Positions 1-14,462 of a stretch of 64,000 nt of DNA are shown here, piece by piece. Position numbers and translations under genes: made by a program. The stretch covers positions 287,039 through 351,038 of the forward strand of contig MCGE01000042.1 in the NCBI GenBank assembly GCA_002105175.1, in the 5' to 3' direction. How positions within the stretch are numbered: the first letter of the stretch is position 1; the number at the start of each line of letters is the position of its first letter. The notes beneath the pieces were generated by a model. That model was not told where the DNA came from and did not search any database. It saw only the letters and a program-made list of their open reading frames with translations. Source of the DNA: Absidia repens. Taxonomy: Eukaryota; Mucoromycota; Mucoromycetes; Mucorales; Cunninghamellaceae.

Positions 1-34
1 TTACCTATTATTTGGCTGTATTTTGAATTCAAAG

Positions 35-1668
35 GTTAGAGTAGGGACACTTCCCATGCGACTTTTATCACTTAGATACGGTGCTGGTAAGTTGATGTCA
101 TGTAACCATCTTCTTTATGTTACTCATTCTACTTTACCTTTATAGATCTTGTATGGACCGAGGAACTGGTCGATAAACGAATAATTGGCTCTGTGCGTAA
201 ATACAATGGTAATAACTCAAACCTTCTCCCCTTAGAATATATTTTACGATCTAACCATTGATATGACTTCCTGTTATTTTAGCGAGTACTGGTGTTACGG
301 AATATTGGAAAGGACAAGCGATGTGCTTTGCTACTCATCCTTTGGAAAAAGGCAAAGTCATTCTACAGCTTGGTACTGCCGATCCTGATCTTGCTCTTCA
401 AGCTGCTCTTGTGTTGTAAGTGATATATTTTTATGCTTTTTATTATACCTAACTTTTTGCTTTTTGTTTCCTTGAATACAATAGGAAAGACGAAATTGCT
501 GGTGTGGATCTGAATTGTGGCTGCCCAAAAAAATTCTCGATTCATGGTGGAATGGGTGCTGCCTTGCTCACAAATCCGGATAAATTGAAGGCCATTCTTC
601 TTAATTTGGTGCAAAATCTGGATGTACCTGTCACATGTAAAATTAGGTAAGTCTGTCCCTTTTGCCCTCTCGGTATTGATTTCATTCATGCTAACTTTAT
701 ATTTTATTTTTGAACTTATAATAGGATTTTGGATGATGCAGAAAGTACTGTAAAATTGGCGAAAATGATTGAATCCACAGGTGTTAAGGCGCTCACTGTT
801 CATTGCAGGTAAAAATAATTGCGATGACGATACTAGATTTGATTGATTTTTTGATTTTTTTTTTAGAACCAAGAATCAACGTTCATCTACTCCAGCGCAA
901 TGGGATGCATTGAAACCTGTAGTCGAAGCAGTGAAGTCAATTCCTGTAGTAATCAATGGCGATGTTATGTGTTGGGATGATATCGCAAAAGCAAAACAAG
1001 TGACAGGTAAAGAGAAATTGTATATGATTAAGGACCAATGAGCTAATCAGAAACCTATTTTACTAGGAGCGAGTTCCGTAATGATCGCTAGAGGTGCTCA
1101 ATTTAATCCATCTGCATTTAGAAAAGACGGTCTGGTACCTTTTGATGTAGTTGCCAAGGAATATTTGAAAACAGTAAGAGAAAACAAGATAGGGCGATAT
1201 CTTGTGTATAACGTACCTAATGGATTTTTTTATAGTGCGTAGATATGAACAACGTCTTTGTCAACACCAAGTTTGTTTTGCTCAACATGAATACCACATC
1301 AAAACATACAAAATCGCAACTATATCAACAAATGACACGAGCGAAATCAATGCTGGCCATGTGGTAAGTTGAAAAATATTTGCAATGGACAAGTTACTTT
1401 GCCTTACTCAACCATTGTCTTCTCTTCTTTTGCTCTTTATGAAAGTGAATTGTTTGATTTGGCACCATATTACCATCATGCAATCGAAGAACAGCAAGGA
1501 CGGCAACAGACGACAACTTCTTTACATTTTCCTTCACCATCTGACGATAATACTAGTGAAAAGACAGTACAAGTGCTAGCTACAAAGCGGGACTATTCGG
1601 AAGAAGAGGGCGACTCACCTGATGGCCATATGAAGAAAAAGGCGCGATCTCAAGAAGTGCCAGTGTAG
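35..1668 (+). CDS. DUS2: tRNA-dihydrouridine(20) synthase, 5' end outside window
   Basis: Flavoenzyme that reduces uridine to dihydrouridine in the D-loop of tRNAs (position 20) with FMN and NAD(P)H. Exons read 35-86, 146-208, 283-415, 485-646, 725-808, 867-1006, 1067-1173, 1236-1363 and 1446-1668, all GT-AG and in phase. The first visible exon starts inside the TIM barrel (VRVGTLPMRLL), so the start codon lies left of the window. Its left limit at 35 is an inferred acceptor; the frame is open back to base 2. The active-site motif LNCGCPKKFS with the catalytic Cys is present, as are the FMN-phosphate region GASSVMIARGAQFNPS and the DUS2-type NTKFVL segment. The C-terminus is a short acidic and basic tail with no double-stranded-RNA-binding domain, unlike animal DUS2. 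AT-rich sequence with AATAAA follows at about 1765. Identification is from family knowledge and is firm. Confidence 0.93.
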
Positions 1669-2070
1669 ATTAGTTGTTATATAGTATAGTCAAGCATTAG
1701 TAACAGCATAGTATTGTATAGTATAGAATGGGATTGCTTATTTAGAATTTTTTTTTTTACAAAAAAATAAATAAATGTATCAAATATTTATTTTTCCTCG
1801 GCCTTACTTGTTTTCATGATAGATTTGCTGATGACAGATATCTTACCGTATCTTCTTAAACACGCTCTCTTTAGTAGTAGGACAATATCATTGCATGACC
1901 GTTGAACCCAATAATCTAAATGATAGCAACTGAAGTGGATGGACCGGCATGCCCTGTCAAAACCTTCAATGGGAATTGCTCAAGCTGACTCGAAATATCA
2001 CTCAACTGACATTGTCGACAACTATTGGTCAATCGATAATCTATCCCCTTCCCTAAATACGCAGAACGTA

Positions 2071-2103
<33 letters not shown>

Positions 2104-2470
2104 TACTGGTATATTATTGAAATTTTACCAATCTACTTTGTAGTGTTACATTGTCGTTATTCTTGCCCGTTTGTCTATAGTAGTGCATAACTATTATTCT
2201 TTCCCTTTCTTCTTTTATGTAACACTCTTGTAAATAAAAAACGTAATTGCTGTTGTTGTATATATATTCAATATTTATGATATGTGGTGCAGTGAAACTG
2301 AATATGTGACGATGAATGATGGGTATCAGGAAGGAGGAAGCTTGTTGAAATGTGAGTTTTGATGAAATTAGACATTTCCGGCAGTTGACACTGTAGTAGT
2401 CAGTAATTTGGAATAAACTGACTTTGATTTGGAATTGGTTTCTATTATTTTGAAGTATCATACGCAAAGA
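1669..2470. other. Intergenic, no gene seen
   Basis: This is the DUS2 3' flank. It has overlapping AATAAA-like signals near 1765-1775 and a 32-nt poly(T) run at about 2071-2102. No splice-compatible coding stretch was found. Short ORFs here are not supported by any recognisable motif. Confidence 0.5.
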
Positions 2471-2479
2471 CAATAAAAA

Positions 2480-3370
2480 AAAATATAGAATCATGAGCAA
2501 AAATAACGACCAGAATCTATACTGTATATCCAACCTAGCGGAAGTTAGGTTGGCGGCATAACTTCGGTTGATTAATATGAATGGTGGAGTGGGAATAAGG
2601 TTTCCATTTATATCAACTGACCTGGAACTGTCAACAAAGGTTAGTTCCCGGGAAATGAGATAAGTAGTCATATACAAGCCAGAAGGCAGCGTCTAACAGG
2701 TACACACACAAAAAAAGGACAATCGCAGCATTGTATACTATTCGATGGGTCAGCGAATGGTTAACAAAAAGGAATATTTTATTGAAGTGAAGCATATTGG
2801 TATGTATTAAAACTAAAGGCGAAGTGTTCATTTTAGCATGTGCTTTAAGGAAAGGATCTATGGGAGGAAGCATGAAGAAGAGTAATGAGAGTACTGATGA
2901 ATATTCAACACTAATCTAAAGGGATGGATATACAGTGGGATCTATTGAAGAATACATGAGACAAACTATTGGGACATTTTTCATTGAAGAATGTAAGAAG
3001 AGACATATTTTATTCGATATATATTTAAATTATGACGAAACTAACACTAAACTAAGCTAATGAAGGCTCACAATTGTCAGCTAATGGTGCTTTTCAGATC
3101 CTATATCCAAAATGAAAGGGTTTCCCCATGCATCTTGTAATCTCTGAACAGAAAACTCTTCTAAACTAGTCCTGACGCTAATCTAAGTCCAAAACAATCC
3201 CATGGAAGTTGATTGATGATGAAAAAATGAATGGGAAGAAAAGAAAATGAGAGAAAGAGAGAGAGCTGGACGAAAAAACAAATTGAGAGTAAATAAAAAT
3301 TCATGTGGTCGGGACATGAAAAATTATTTTGGTCTCTTATGAAGGATTCGGTTTGGGCTGATACAAAAAA
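2480..3370 (-). repeat. Dispersed repeat, copy A
   Basis: This is a near-complete member of the family seen eight times in the window. The conserved core around 3106-3150 reads, on the plus strand, as AAAGGGTTTCCCCATGCATC followed by TTGTAATC. Upstream are the modules ACTAATCTAAAGG and ATGAGACAAACTATTGGGAC; downstream is the CA(T/C)GTGG-CGGGAC arm. The strand given is the direction in which the small shared ORF reads; here its peptide begins around VDSSRSV. There are no visible terminal inverted repeats and no recognisable transposase, integrase or reverse transcriptase. Confidence 0.75.
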
Positions 3371-5311
3371 GGAAAGTGGTCCCTTTTCCATTTTCATATT
3401 TTACCACAAATCAATACAGTATATAAAATTATCAACATGATGGCTCTCATCTCAAGCTTATATGATAACCGACACTATTTAACATGGACAACATAGTTGC
3501 TCTTTCTTCTTTTGATGCCTTTGCAGATAAGATGGAACAAATTCGATTTAGTTCCGTAAACCGTTATATTGAATTGTACGTTAGAATGGTTTGGCACTTT
3601 CCGTAGACTACGCGACTTATACTCTTTGATTTGACTACTTTATCCTACGTTATACTTACTGTATGATACAACAAGACGCTCCCGTTTTAATATCTTCGAT
3701 CGTCTTCCTCTACATTCTCCGCACTCACCTTCCCTTAATATGATAGCTTCATCTTGAAATAGATGTCTTGGCATCATACTGTCAATTACAATATGTATAT
3801 CATACAGTGTTAGCTATTATAATTCATACATGCATCCGAATAAAATATATCTTAACCTGAAACAAAAGAAATACCTGATAAAAAAAAAAGGCAAACCAAA
3901 CTCCGCTTTTCTATGCACATTGGTTTGCATTGAAATAAATCCTTAAATGTCGCATCAAGCACATACTGCTCGAAGAGCATATCATAGTAAACAATCCCAG
4001 TTTCAATATCCCGGGAAATAATCAATCTTATGAGGCGATATTGGTGTCGTTGGAAAGCTATTGAAAAAGTGGATTATCAAAGTGACAATATCTTTCAATA
4101 TCGAGCAACGACCGGTTTAAATACAAGGGTGGAAAGAATTCATTTCTTTTTTGGGACACATGCTCTTATTGCGATAGAAATGTGCTTGGCATTAAGGTTT
4201 GCATAGGTTTTGGAATTATTTCATATAAATCCCCAGGTTTTTTTTTCATTTTTGTCATTTTTTTTCTCATCCTTTCTCAAGACAAATCAAACAAAAATAT
4301 ACAGTATTGTTGCCAGTTTGCGAAATACCAAGGTCAGTTCTTTTAAAAACAAAATCTATACAGCATGTTTTAGCTTCAATACTAACCTTCTTCTTTATTT
4401 TACGGTATAAGATCGCCTTTTTATCACGGTGGACACCGAACAGCACTTGGTAGACAAGAGTTGGCATTGACAGGACCATTACGGAGTTGGTCAAATGGAG
4501 GCCTAATCTTTATGGTTTGCCTTTCTTGGCTTTCTCTGCTTCTTTGTGTGCAGTTAACTTCTCTAGCGGCATGCAAATTGGAAACCGTTATTGTTCAGGT
4601 GGGGGGTTCGTTTGAATTCCTCTCCTTTGGTTATCGGAGCTATCAAAACCATAAAGGGCCTTAGTCTCGTGGTGATCTCTATACGGGTGACCTATGATGC
4701 CTACGTAGTAAGATTACTGTGCTGATCTCTCAAAAGACTAAATTGAACGCAGTTGGTGTAGTCAATTGCTTTTTTTGTCTGCCATTTGTTATTGGACCTT
4801 TTTTTTTTTTTTTTTTTTTTTACTCTGAATGGATGCAAGGTATGAAAAAAAAGGAAAATACACTTCTTAAAACATGAATACTGAACAATCTTCTTCCTCT
4901 TCTAGCCGTGGAAGCCAATCAAGATTTACTGTATCTCCTTGGTGGTAGATGATGGTCAAGTTTTATCTCTATATGGCCCGCATTTCAAGTCACCATCTGA
5001 ATCAAATCGATTTCTCCTGACTCATCTCAAATCAAGTACTTATGAATGTGTCCTTCATATCAAAACACACCCCAACATTATTCAATTTATCACCGTAGAA
5101 TACACTACACCCTTTAGATATAGAAAACATTTATTCAATCAATTATTCTATACAAGAAAAAACAAACCAATGACTTTTATTTGACATCATTATCCATTTA
5201 TTACATTTGTCTCAATAAAAATCTTTTAAAGCTATATAATGCCTCCGTCTCTTATTAATTTTGGTGTGTACAGTACATGTGTGTACGTGTATGTGAATGT
5301 GGATGAGGACA

Positions 5312-5348
<37 letters not shown>

Positions 5349-5390
5349 AACAACAACAAAAAATAAATAGTTCCAATAGTGACACCTGAT
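3371..5390. other. Intergenic, no gene seen
   Basis: Two kilobases of AT-rich sequence. It has poly(T) at about 4799-4820 and a long poly(A) run at about 5310-5347 just before repeat copy B. Short ORFs (for example 4461-4664 and 4939-5184) have no family resemblance, no neighbouring splice-compatible exons and no conserved motif. Confidence 0.5.
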
Positions 5391-6350
5391 TATAGGATGG
5401 GTCAGAGGATGGTTAAGAAAAAGGCATACTTTATTGAAGAACATGAGTGGATACTAAAAATAAAGACAAGAGAAAAGGTTCGAATCAGCAAAGTATTTAA
5501 TGGAAGACCTATTCGACAAAGCATAAATAACACTTTAGGGTAGTCAACATTAATCTAAAGGCATACTTTACTGAAGGATATTGGTATATACTAGAAATAA
5601 AGATGAGGAGTTCATTGTAGTACGGAGTTTAATGGAAGAATCTATTGGACGAAGTATGAGGAAGTCCAACGTGTAATTCGAAGGGTAGTTAACGCTGATC
5701 TAAAGGCACATTTTATTGAAAGACATTGGAGGATACTAAAGCTAAGGACGAGGGGTTCATCGTAACATGTGATTCAATGAAAGAATCTATTGGACTAAGC
5801 ATGAGGAAGTCTAAAGTATGATTTGAATAAAGGACAGCACAAATCTAAAGGGATGGATGTAAATTGAGAGTTAATAATATTATACATGCCATGAGAAAGA
5901 CAAAAGGGATATCTTTGACTGAAACATAAAAGTGGATAGTAGTAAAAAAGAGATCTATTGCACACGACATGAGAATAACTAATGGGGCATTTATCATCAA
6001 AGCAAGTAAGAATAGACATATTTTATTCGATAGAGAAACAAACTATGGAGCAACTAACACTAAACTAAGCTAATGGAGACTTCAAAAAGCCAGCTAATGG
6101 GAGTCCTAAATCTTGAATCCAAAATGGAAGGCTTCCCCATGCATGTTGTAATCTCTGAACTAAAAACCTTCTAAACTAGTCCTAACGCTAATCTAAGTCC
6201 AAACCAATCCCATTGAAGTTGAATGATGAATAAAATATGAATTGGAAGAAAAGAAAGAAAGAGAGCGAGCGGGACGAAAAAACAATTTGAGAGTAAATAA
6301 AACTTCACGTGGGCGGGACTTAAAATACTTTTTTTTTTTTGTTCTCATGA
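5391..6350 (-). repeat. Dispersed repeat, copy B, with internal tandem expansion
   Basis: Same family as copy A, with its core at about 6116-6160. The right arm has TTCACGTGGGCGGGACTTAAAA at about 6304-6325. The left part is unusual: the module starting AAGGCATACTTTATTGAAG is present in three tandem versions instead of one. The usual left arm carrying the small ORF is not recognisable and a poly(A) tract sits in its place. Confidence 0.72.
5421..5845. repeat. Degenerate tandem repeat, three units of about 140 bp
   Basis: Units begin at about 5421, 5558 and 5703, each with AAGGCAYAYTTTAYTGAA. Each unit continues through GGATACTA-AAA-TAA-GA, a TTCAATGGAAGA-CTATT-like segment and a TAATCTAAAGG end that leads into the next unit. 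Unit lengths are about 137 and 145 bp. The units are diverged, so the amplification is not recent. Confidence 0.7.
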
Positions 6351-6477
6351 CGGTTTGGTTTGCGATTCTTCGTGTTGTGTAGCACAGGTTTTAAACAAAT
6401 AAAAATAAAAAAGTTTTATTTCAGGTAAAAAATAAATAAATTGTAAAATAACTATACACTATATGATAAATATTAAT

Positions 6478-7959
<1,482 letters not shown>

Positions 7960-9247
7960 GATAATTTATGTTAGATATTTATTATAAAAAATAATGAAGA
8001 AAATGGAAAGAATAGCAAAAAAAAAAATCACGTTTTATACCTTTCTAATTTAAACACCCGCCTAATAGAGTTCGGTGGTTATATAATTGCTTCCCCTGCA
8101 CTACATGAAACAGCATGTAGTCTACTTCCTCGATAATATTCTTTTCCCAAGGCATTGTATCATACTACTCAGTCGACCTTTATTCCAATAATATATTATT
8201 ATATTTAATTACTACCCTTTTTTTTATTTTTTTCGAAGAAATCGAAATGGTGTGTATTAGTAATACGTGTTTTATGCTTTTACTAATCATTCAAAAAAAA
8301 AAAAAAAAAAGTCTTTCGCACCGTGTTTTTTTATCATATTAACGGTATGTTTGATACAGTAATATAATGTATATATCCAGGCTCATCACTTGTGATGGAC
8401 AACGATTAAATAGCAAGTGCAGGATCACACAAGCAGATACTTAAGAAGACGGTAATTATTTGAAATGCATCGCCGTCGGGGGTTTAAAAAATCATATCCT
8501 CATCGCTTAACATACAACAGCGGTGAAAAAACCATTTGTCATTACATATACAAATGTTTTGAAGTCAGCAATTCTTTTCTCGACGGTGTTTTGCAGTGAA
8601 GTAGGTACATATTACAAATCGAGCTCCTTCGTGTTTGATCAAGTTCCTTCGACAGGATTTATCAGCAACTGTGCGATACAATGTTCTGCTGGCTCAATTA
8701 ATTAATAAGCAAGGCGGCCATTATGATCGAGAGACATAGTTACTACATGCATTAGAGCAATAACAAACTTGATGATTTGCAGCCCCGCCAAGGATATATG
8801 ATCTAAATAAACAGCATGATGTCTCTTCAGTTATGCATTGAGAGAGCTGTAATCAATCATGCTAAGAAAATGAATCTTGCTACAACTTCAACTATCTTTT
8901 TTTTTATCCTCATGTTACGGATGTAGAGATTGGCACTGAAGTCTCTTCGACATAAAACCGCAGAACTAGTTTTTGGTACTCGCTTTCATATTGACATTAT
9001 TAGGAACTGTAACTAAAAGTTTATATTGATAATAATGAATTTAGGATGCTGGTCACTAATCAACGCAGACTAGAAAAAATCAATTTACAGTTTGGGTAAT
9101 TGGAATGTCTCTGTAGTGGTTAAAAAGTCAGATCTTCACTACCAACTCAAAGCGGTGATTAAATATCGGATGTTTTATTTTTCCTTATTTCACATTTGGA
9201 TGTCCATTTTTTTCCCTCTTCGATTTTCAGTAGTCGAAAATTTTAAC
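7960..9247. other. Divergent promoter region, no gene seen
   Basis: This is shared upstream sequence of the oxidoreductase (left) and the Zn2Cys6 factor (right). It has poly(A) at about 8293-8309 and no coding exons that I can support. A frame open from 9092 runs into the transcription factor start, but the sequence before 9248 does not look coding. Confidence 0.5.
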
Positions 9248-9364
9248 ATGGATCCAACTCAATCGAATTCACAATATGCCTCGCCATGGATATCTCAATC
9301 TTCAACTTCTCCTTCCGCTTCTTCTTCGTCCGCTTTGAACAATACTTCTTCTCAGTACATATAT

Positions 9365-9398
<34 letters not shown>

Positions 9399-12300
9399 CA
9401 CAATCCCAACAGCAGCACCACCTCCAACAACAACAACAGCAACAGCAGCAAGCTTACCACTCTCCCGAAACCTTACCACCACCATCGGCTTCCCAAAATA
9501 AACGGAGCCGAATATCAAGAGCTTGTAAGTATCTCTTTATATTACTTATCGTATAACAGCGGTGACATGGATCGTTTTACTAATAACACTATATTTATAG
9601 GTGACACTTGTCGAAAGAAAAAAATCAAGTAAGTTATATAACAACCCTCAAGGTCAAATGCTTCTTTGAATTTTACTAACCAATTTTTCATACAGGTGCG
9701 ACGTAGACAATTGCCATCCATGTACTACGTGCAAGCAATATGACTGGGAATGTACCTTTAACGACGTAAGTTATTACTATAGTCTAGGGGCTGGCTACAG
9801 TACGCTGGCGACTGACTTTTGTTCATTTTGTTATCCAATAGACAGCTCGTAAACGTGGGCCACCAAAAGGGTAAGCATACACACATCATCGAAAAACGAC
9901 ATGGCAACTAAAGATACTGTCATATATTATATATAGGTACATTGAAGGGTTAGAGGCGCGATTAAAGCGGATGGAACAACTTTTGGGCAAAATACAAAGT
10001 GATGAAACCAACGACAGAAATCCAACGAACATGGCTGCCCCTCCCTCTTCAACTGCTTATCATTCTAACGAAACTGGAACGAACCTTGGCGGATCACCAT
10101 CATACTCAGCTTCTTCACCTGCTCACTCTGGTCAGAATAGTCCTCAGTCGATTCATGAATCTGGAGATGGCGAATTATCTGGGGAATCATATTTACCAAC
10201 CAAGGGAAAGGTTGTCCGATATCTTGGAAGCTCATCTGGTTTGTACTTGGTGAACGACATTTTGAAGAACAAGGATCAGGATACCAATGAACCATCTACC
10301 TCAGCACCATCACCGACATCGAACAGCAATGGGAAACTCGGAACTTCCGGCAGCAATGTTCCTGGTGGTAATACTACACATTCAACATCTTTATCTTCCC
10401 ATGAACCACTTTCTTCTAATCGACATCATCTACCACCACCACCTCCTCCTTCTAATCATCAAACAACAACGGCAAGTAGTAATGTGGCGGGATCACCATC
10501 GTCTTTATCAGCAGCATCTAAGGATTTTGACGGCAACTTCACATCACTTGAAACGAAGCAAGGGACTTACCGGTTACGGCGTATGAACGGATTCGATGAC
10601 GATTTGGTGCTTGTACGAGATGAAACGGAAGATGAAACTAGGACCCAACTAGCAGCAGCAACAGAACAAGAAACCATGGACTCCATTATACCTCGCAGCA
10701 TGCTTGCCAGTCTAGTCAAGATTTACTTTGATGCCCGATGTACGACATTGCCGATTTTAGACGAAGAGGAATTCATCAGCTCATTTGAAGGCAAGACATT
10801 ACCACCACCTGCTCCATTATTGACTTACGCGATATGCTCCTATGCTTGCTTCTTGGTGCCTTCTGATCATCCTCTATTTACTGAATCTGGTCTGGAGCGC
10901 AACCAAATATTCCATGCTTTGATTGATCGTGCTGGGATTTTTATTCGCTCAGAGTATCTGATTCCCCGAATACAGACAATCCAGGCGCTGGTACTTTTGT
11001 GTGCACATCCAACTTACTCATCGAAGTCTTACAGAAATTGGCTTTTGGCGGGAATGGCGGTACGTATGGCACAAGATCTTGGACTTCATCGCTCTGTATC
11101 CACCGCTGGGACGGCCAATGAAATTATTGAAAAACGGAGGCGACTATGGTACTCGGTGTATGTGACGGATCGTTGGTGCTGCTCTGTGATGGGACGACCG
11201 CTTGCAATTGCTGACTCGGACTGCGATGTGGACCTACCTAATGTCGATGCTGTGGATCAACCGGGGAAATATACGATGTTTGTGAATCTGGTGAAACTCT
11301 CAGGTATTCTTGGAGAAATACTCCGACGGATTTACTCTCCTAAAGCCAAAGCAATGGGTTATGCAACGCATATTATGGAACAAACTGTATGGAGTCTGGA
11401 CAAGATGTTGAAAGAATGGTTTGATCATGTTCCATCGGAATGTCTTATTACTCAACAACAACTGTCTGACATGAAGGGGATCGAACGTACTCAAGAAGCT
11501 AAATTCAGGGCTGGCGGACCTTTGACGGTGTGTTTTTACGCGGTAGTGGTGCTCCTTTTTCGACCTTTTATTGTCTTTGAATGCAACAATCATCACAGCA
11601 GCAAACTCTTCAAGGATGCTCCTAAACGATGTATGGAGGCAGCAAGGAATGCAATCGATGTGGCTAGATATATACCTGAAGGTGAAATACCTCGTTATGG
11701 ATGGAATTTTGCAGGTAAAGACTGGAAGAAAAGAAAAGAGAGCAGACATGGGTCACATTTTTTAAACGAAAAGGCTTAATTGTTTTATGTTGTTATTGAA
11801 ATATAGCATATTCTGTATTCCAAGCATCGTTGATCCATGTATACAACTGTACCAGCAGCGATCCAGTGGTTGCGCAAAGCTCTCGTGATTATATCCGGAT
11901 CAGTATTGACGAATGTATGGCCCCCATGACAAAAGATATTCCCTTCGGACCACCAGCAGTTCAGTTTTTGGAAAATTTATTACACCTGATGAAAGCAGAT
12001 CCGTCATTCATGCGTACCGACTCGCCAAACGAAAACACTTCTTCCGCGACACATCACTCGACGTCAGAACCATCCAATCAACAATCTACGCCAGGTGACA
12101 CAGCAACAACTTCGACATCAGCATCGAGAAATACGAAGCACGTAGCACAACGTCCTCCATATCCATCAGAAACTTCTCAGTATATTCCTAATTCCATATT
12201 AACTGATACAGGATCTTACCCTCGGCCGACATCAACGGCAGATCAACAACAAATGCAACAATCTGCGTCTCCTATGAGTGTACACCAAATTGTCACAGGC

Positions 12301-12570
12301 ATGAATCAACCATCGGTACCTATTCCATCAACAATAAACGCGCCTCCTCCGATCAACAATGGTAGGACATCAACTAGCACCAACAATGACTACGCATCAA
12401 ACCCAATGGATCTGATTAACCTTGCATTGACTCAAGACTCTCTTTTGGAAGGTCAATCCAATCAGTTAACTCAAGACACGTGGAAACTACTTTTGACTTC
12501 AGCTGGAACACCGTTTACGAACAATGCAAGCAGTGGATCAGAGTTTCAAGGTGAAAATTCAATCAAATAA
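9248..12570 (+). CDS. Zn(II)2Cys6 fungal transcription factor
   Basis: DNA-binding regulator of 981 residues. Exons are 9248-9524, 9601-9628, 9696-9765, 9842-9870, 9937-11714 and 11807-12570. A Ser/Gln-rich N-terminus (polyQ near residues 40-65) leads to the binuclear cluster CDTCRKKKIKC, then CHPCTTC and a final Cys in YDWEC, about residues 93-120. The extra Cys in the loop is unusual. A basic linker (ARKRGPPKG) and a short coiled dimerisation helix (YIEGLEARLKRMEQ) follow. The central fungal_trans domain lies around residues 360-600, with RNWLLAGMAVRMAQDLGLHR and RRRLWYSVYVTDRWCCS as its hallmark helices. The C-terminus is long and Ser/Thr/Gln/Pro-rich. I chose the start in MDPTQSN because no upstream in-frame ATG precedes plausible coding sequence. 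The target pathway cannot be told from sequence; the middle region resembles XlnR-type regulators only in general. Confidence 0.92.
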
Positions 12571-12602
12571 CATTTAGACAAACAAAAATCATTGACAATG
12601 TA

Positions 12603-12636
<34 letters not shown>

Positions 12637-13210
12637 TCGATAGTGTCTTGGGAAAATATGTTTATGGAAGGCCAAGGTGATCCCAATTTTGCTCCTTGAA
12701 ATTGACTCATGTGATATGACTGGACAAGTTTAGTTTAGATATTTTATTTAGATAGCCTATTTATTTGTTATTATTATTATTATTGTTACTATTATTATTT
12801 TATCATTCACTCGTTTATCTACATGCTTACATAAATCAACAACAATATATCTACTTATTTGCCTTATCATTGCCTTGAAAAATTGTTGTTTTTGCATTAT
12901 GCATTAGTGGATGTATCTGTATGATCGTATGTATGTGTGTGTGGTGTGTGTATGTGTGGGTCGCAGGTGTCTCAAAATGGACAGAGGCTTGGGACACTCT
13001 CATTTTACTTTCCCAAATTCAAGAATGAATGGACTGTACGGGATTTATCCTTTGATGGGTGGGAGGAGGACCAAGAAAATTTAGTGTGCGTATTGGATAC
13101 CTGCGCCGCCATTTCTAAGAACTCCACTGATTTTCGTTTGGGTTTTTATAGGAAAGGGGAGGGGGTATTATCGTTATTATGCCATACATAAATAAAACAA
13201 TGAACAGATG
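12571..13210. other. Intergenic with fragment of repeat flank
   Basis: The 3' flank of the transcription factor holds poly(T) at about 12604-12634 and ATT microsatellite-like runs near 12770. The stretch at about 12985-13050 (GGACACTCTCATTTTACTTT then CCCAAATTCAAGAATG) resembles 41690-41765, which carries a segment found near several repeat copies. The ORF at 12937-13191 overlaps this and is not considered a gene. Confidence 0.45.
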
Positions 13211-14100
13211 TATACATTATATCTAGTCAAGGGAAAACTATAGTATTTTGTAAAGGAGGGTTACACTGGTGACATGGCCAAGGTCCATTAATATTGATAT
13301 TAAATGATTCAGGACAGCCAATCAGTCGCTTAGGCTTTGAAGGGGGAGGGGTGAACAAAAGTGGACAAGGTGGGTGAACTTGAAAGCAGGTGCTCTCAAT
13401 AAGACACTCACAAACGATCAACAATAAAGATATTTCTCACCATCATATGTGTCATAGGATGGTCAATTAATAAAAAGGAATATTTTATTGAAGAATAATG
13501 ATAGGTACTAAACTAAAGGCGAGAGGTTCATTGTCACAAGAGATCTAATGGAAGGATCTAAAAGAGGTAGTATATGGGAAACTAACAGAGAGACTAACAG
13601 GGAGGCCAATGGGTGTTCAAAAGAACGATCAGCACTAATCTCGAAGTGCGATTGCGAAAAGAAAAAAAAAGATCTCTTGTACAAGACATAAAAAAGACTA
13701 ATGGGACATAATTCATTGAAGGACGGAAACAGAGACATGTTTTATTTATAGGTTGGTTCAAACTATTGACAAACTAATAATAAGCTAAGCTAATGAAGAT
13801 TCTAATAAGCCACCTGTCGGTTAGTACTAAATCCTGGATCCAAAATGAAAGGGTTTCCCCATGCGTGTTGTAATCCCTGTTATGAAATCCCTTCTGAACT
13901 AGTCCAAATACTAATATAAGATCGCTACAACTTCAAGGTAGTTGAATGGTGAAGAAAAAAAAAAAAAAGGAAAAAGAAATGGAAAATATATATTCACGTG
14001 AGCGGGACGTGAAATATCTTTTCTGGTGCTGGTTCTTTTTAAATTGGGGGGTTGTGAATTTTTTAATAAACCGCCATGGTGGATCATAAGAAATTAAGAG
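13211..14100 (-). repeat. Dispersed repeat, copy C (full length)
   Basis: One of the most complete copies. The minus-strand small ORF at about 13424-13227 aligns in frame with that of copy F (shared HPPCP, SKPKRLI/SNPKRLI, SFNI and PCHQCN). The core is at about 13838-13880 and the CACGTGAGCGGGACGTGAAA arm at about 13994-14015. A further conserved AATAAACCGCCATGG stretch sits near 14065. Confidence 0.78.
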
Positions 14101-14462
14101 GGCATGAACACATTGAAAAAATAAAAAACAGTGACGAGAATTTAAAATTGTAATAGTTGAGAGTTTTGATGATTAAGCACTTGCTCAATCATTCGACTTA
14201 GACCAGATTTTCACACATACATTTCATGATGTACTACAAGTCAAGACAATAAGATGGTGACTATGGTACACCGTTTTTATTTCACATATCAATTTATTTA
14301 AAAGTGGTGCATGTTGTCTAACTAAAATATCAGCTTGCTCCAGCGTTTCTTTCGGAATTTGGGAGTGCAAAATGGGGGAAGGGTGTTATCGTCGGAACTC
14401 AAAAAATTTGAGCTCGATGATTTTGAAGTTTCTTTTTTTTTTTTTCTCCTTTTTTTGTCATC
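14101..14462. other. Upstream region of AP-2 sigma
   Basis: No gene is seen. A 26-nt segment at 14346-14371 is identical, in inverted orientation, to 41737-41762. Pyrimidine-rich sequence at about 14430-14458 immediately precedes the start codon. Confidence 0.45.

Noticed and set aside
5470..5490. GGTTCGAATC resembling a tRNA or SINE B box
   Set aside because: It occurs in a single unit of the repeat; the other units have GTTCAT there, and no A box or tRNA fold surrounds it.
9092..9247. Upstream in-frame start for the Zn2Cys6 factor
   Set aside because: The added 52 residues are hydrophobic and AT-rich-derived, unlike the Ser/Gln-rich N-terminus that begins at 9248.
12937..13191. 84-codon ORF
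   Set aside because: It overlaps a segment related to the flank of repeat copies and has no protein-like motif.
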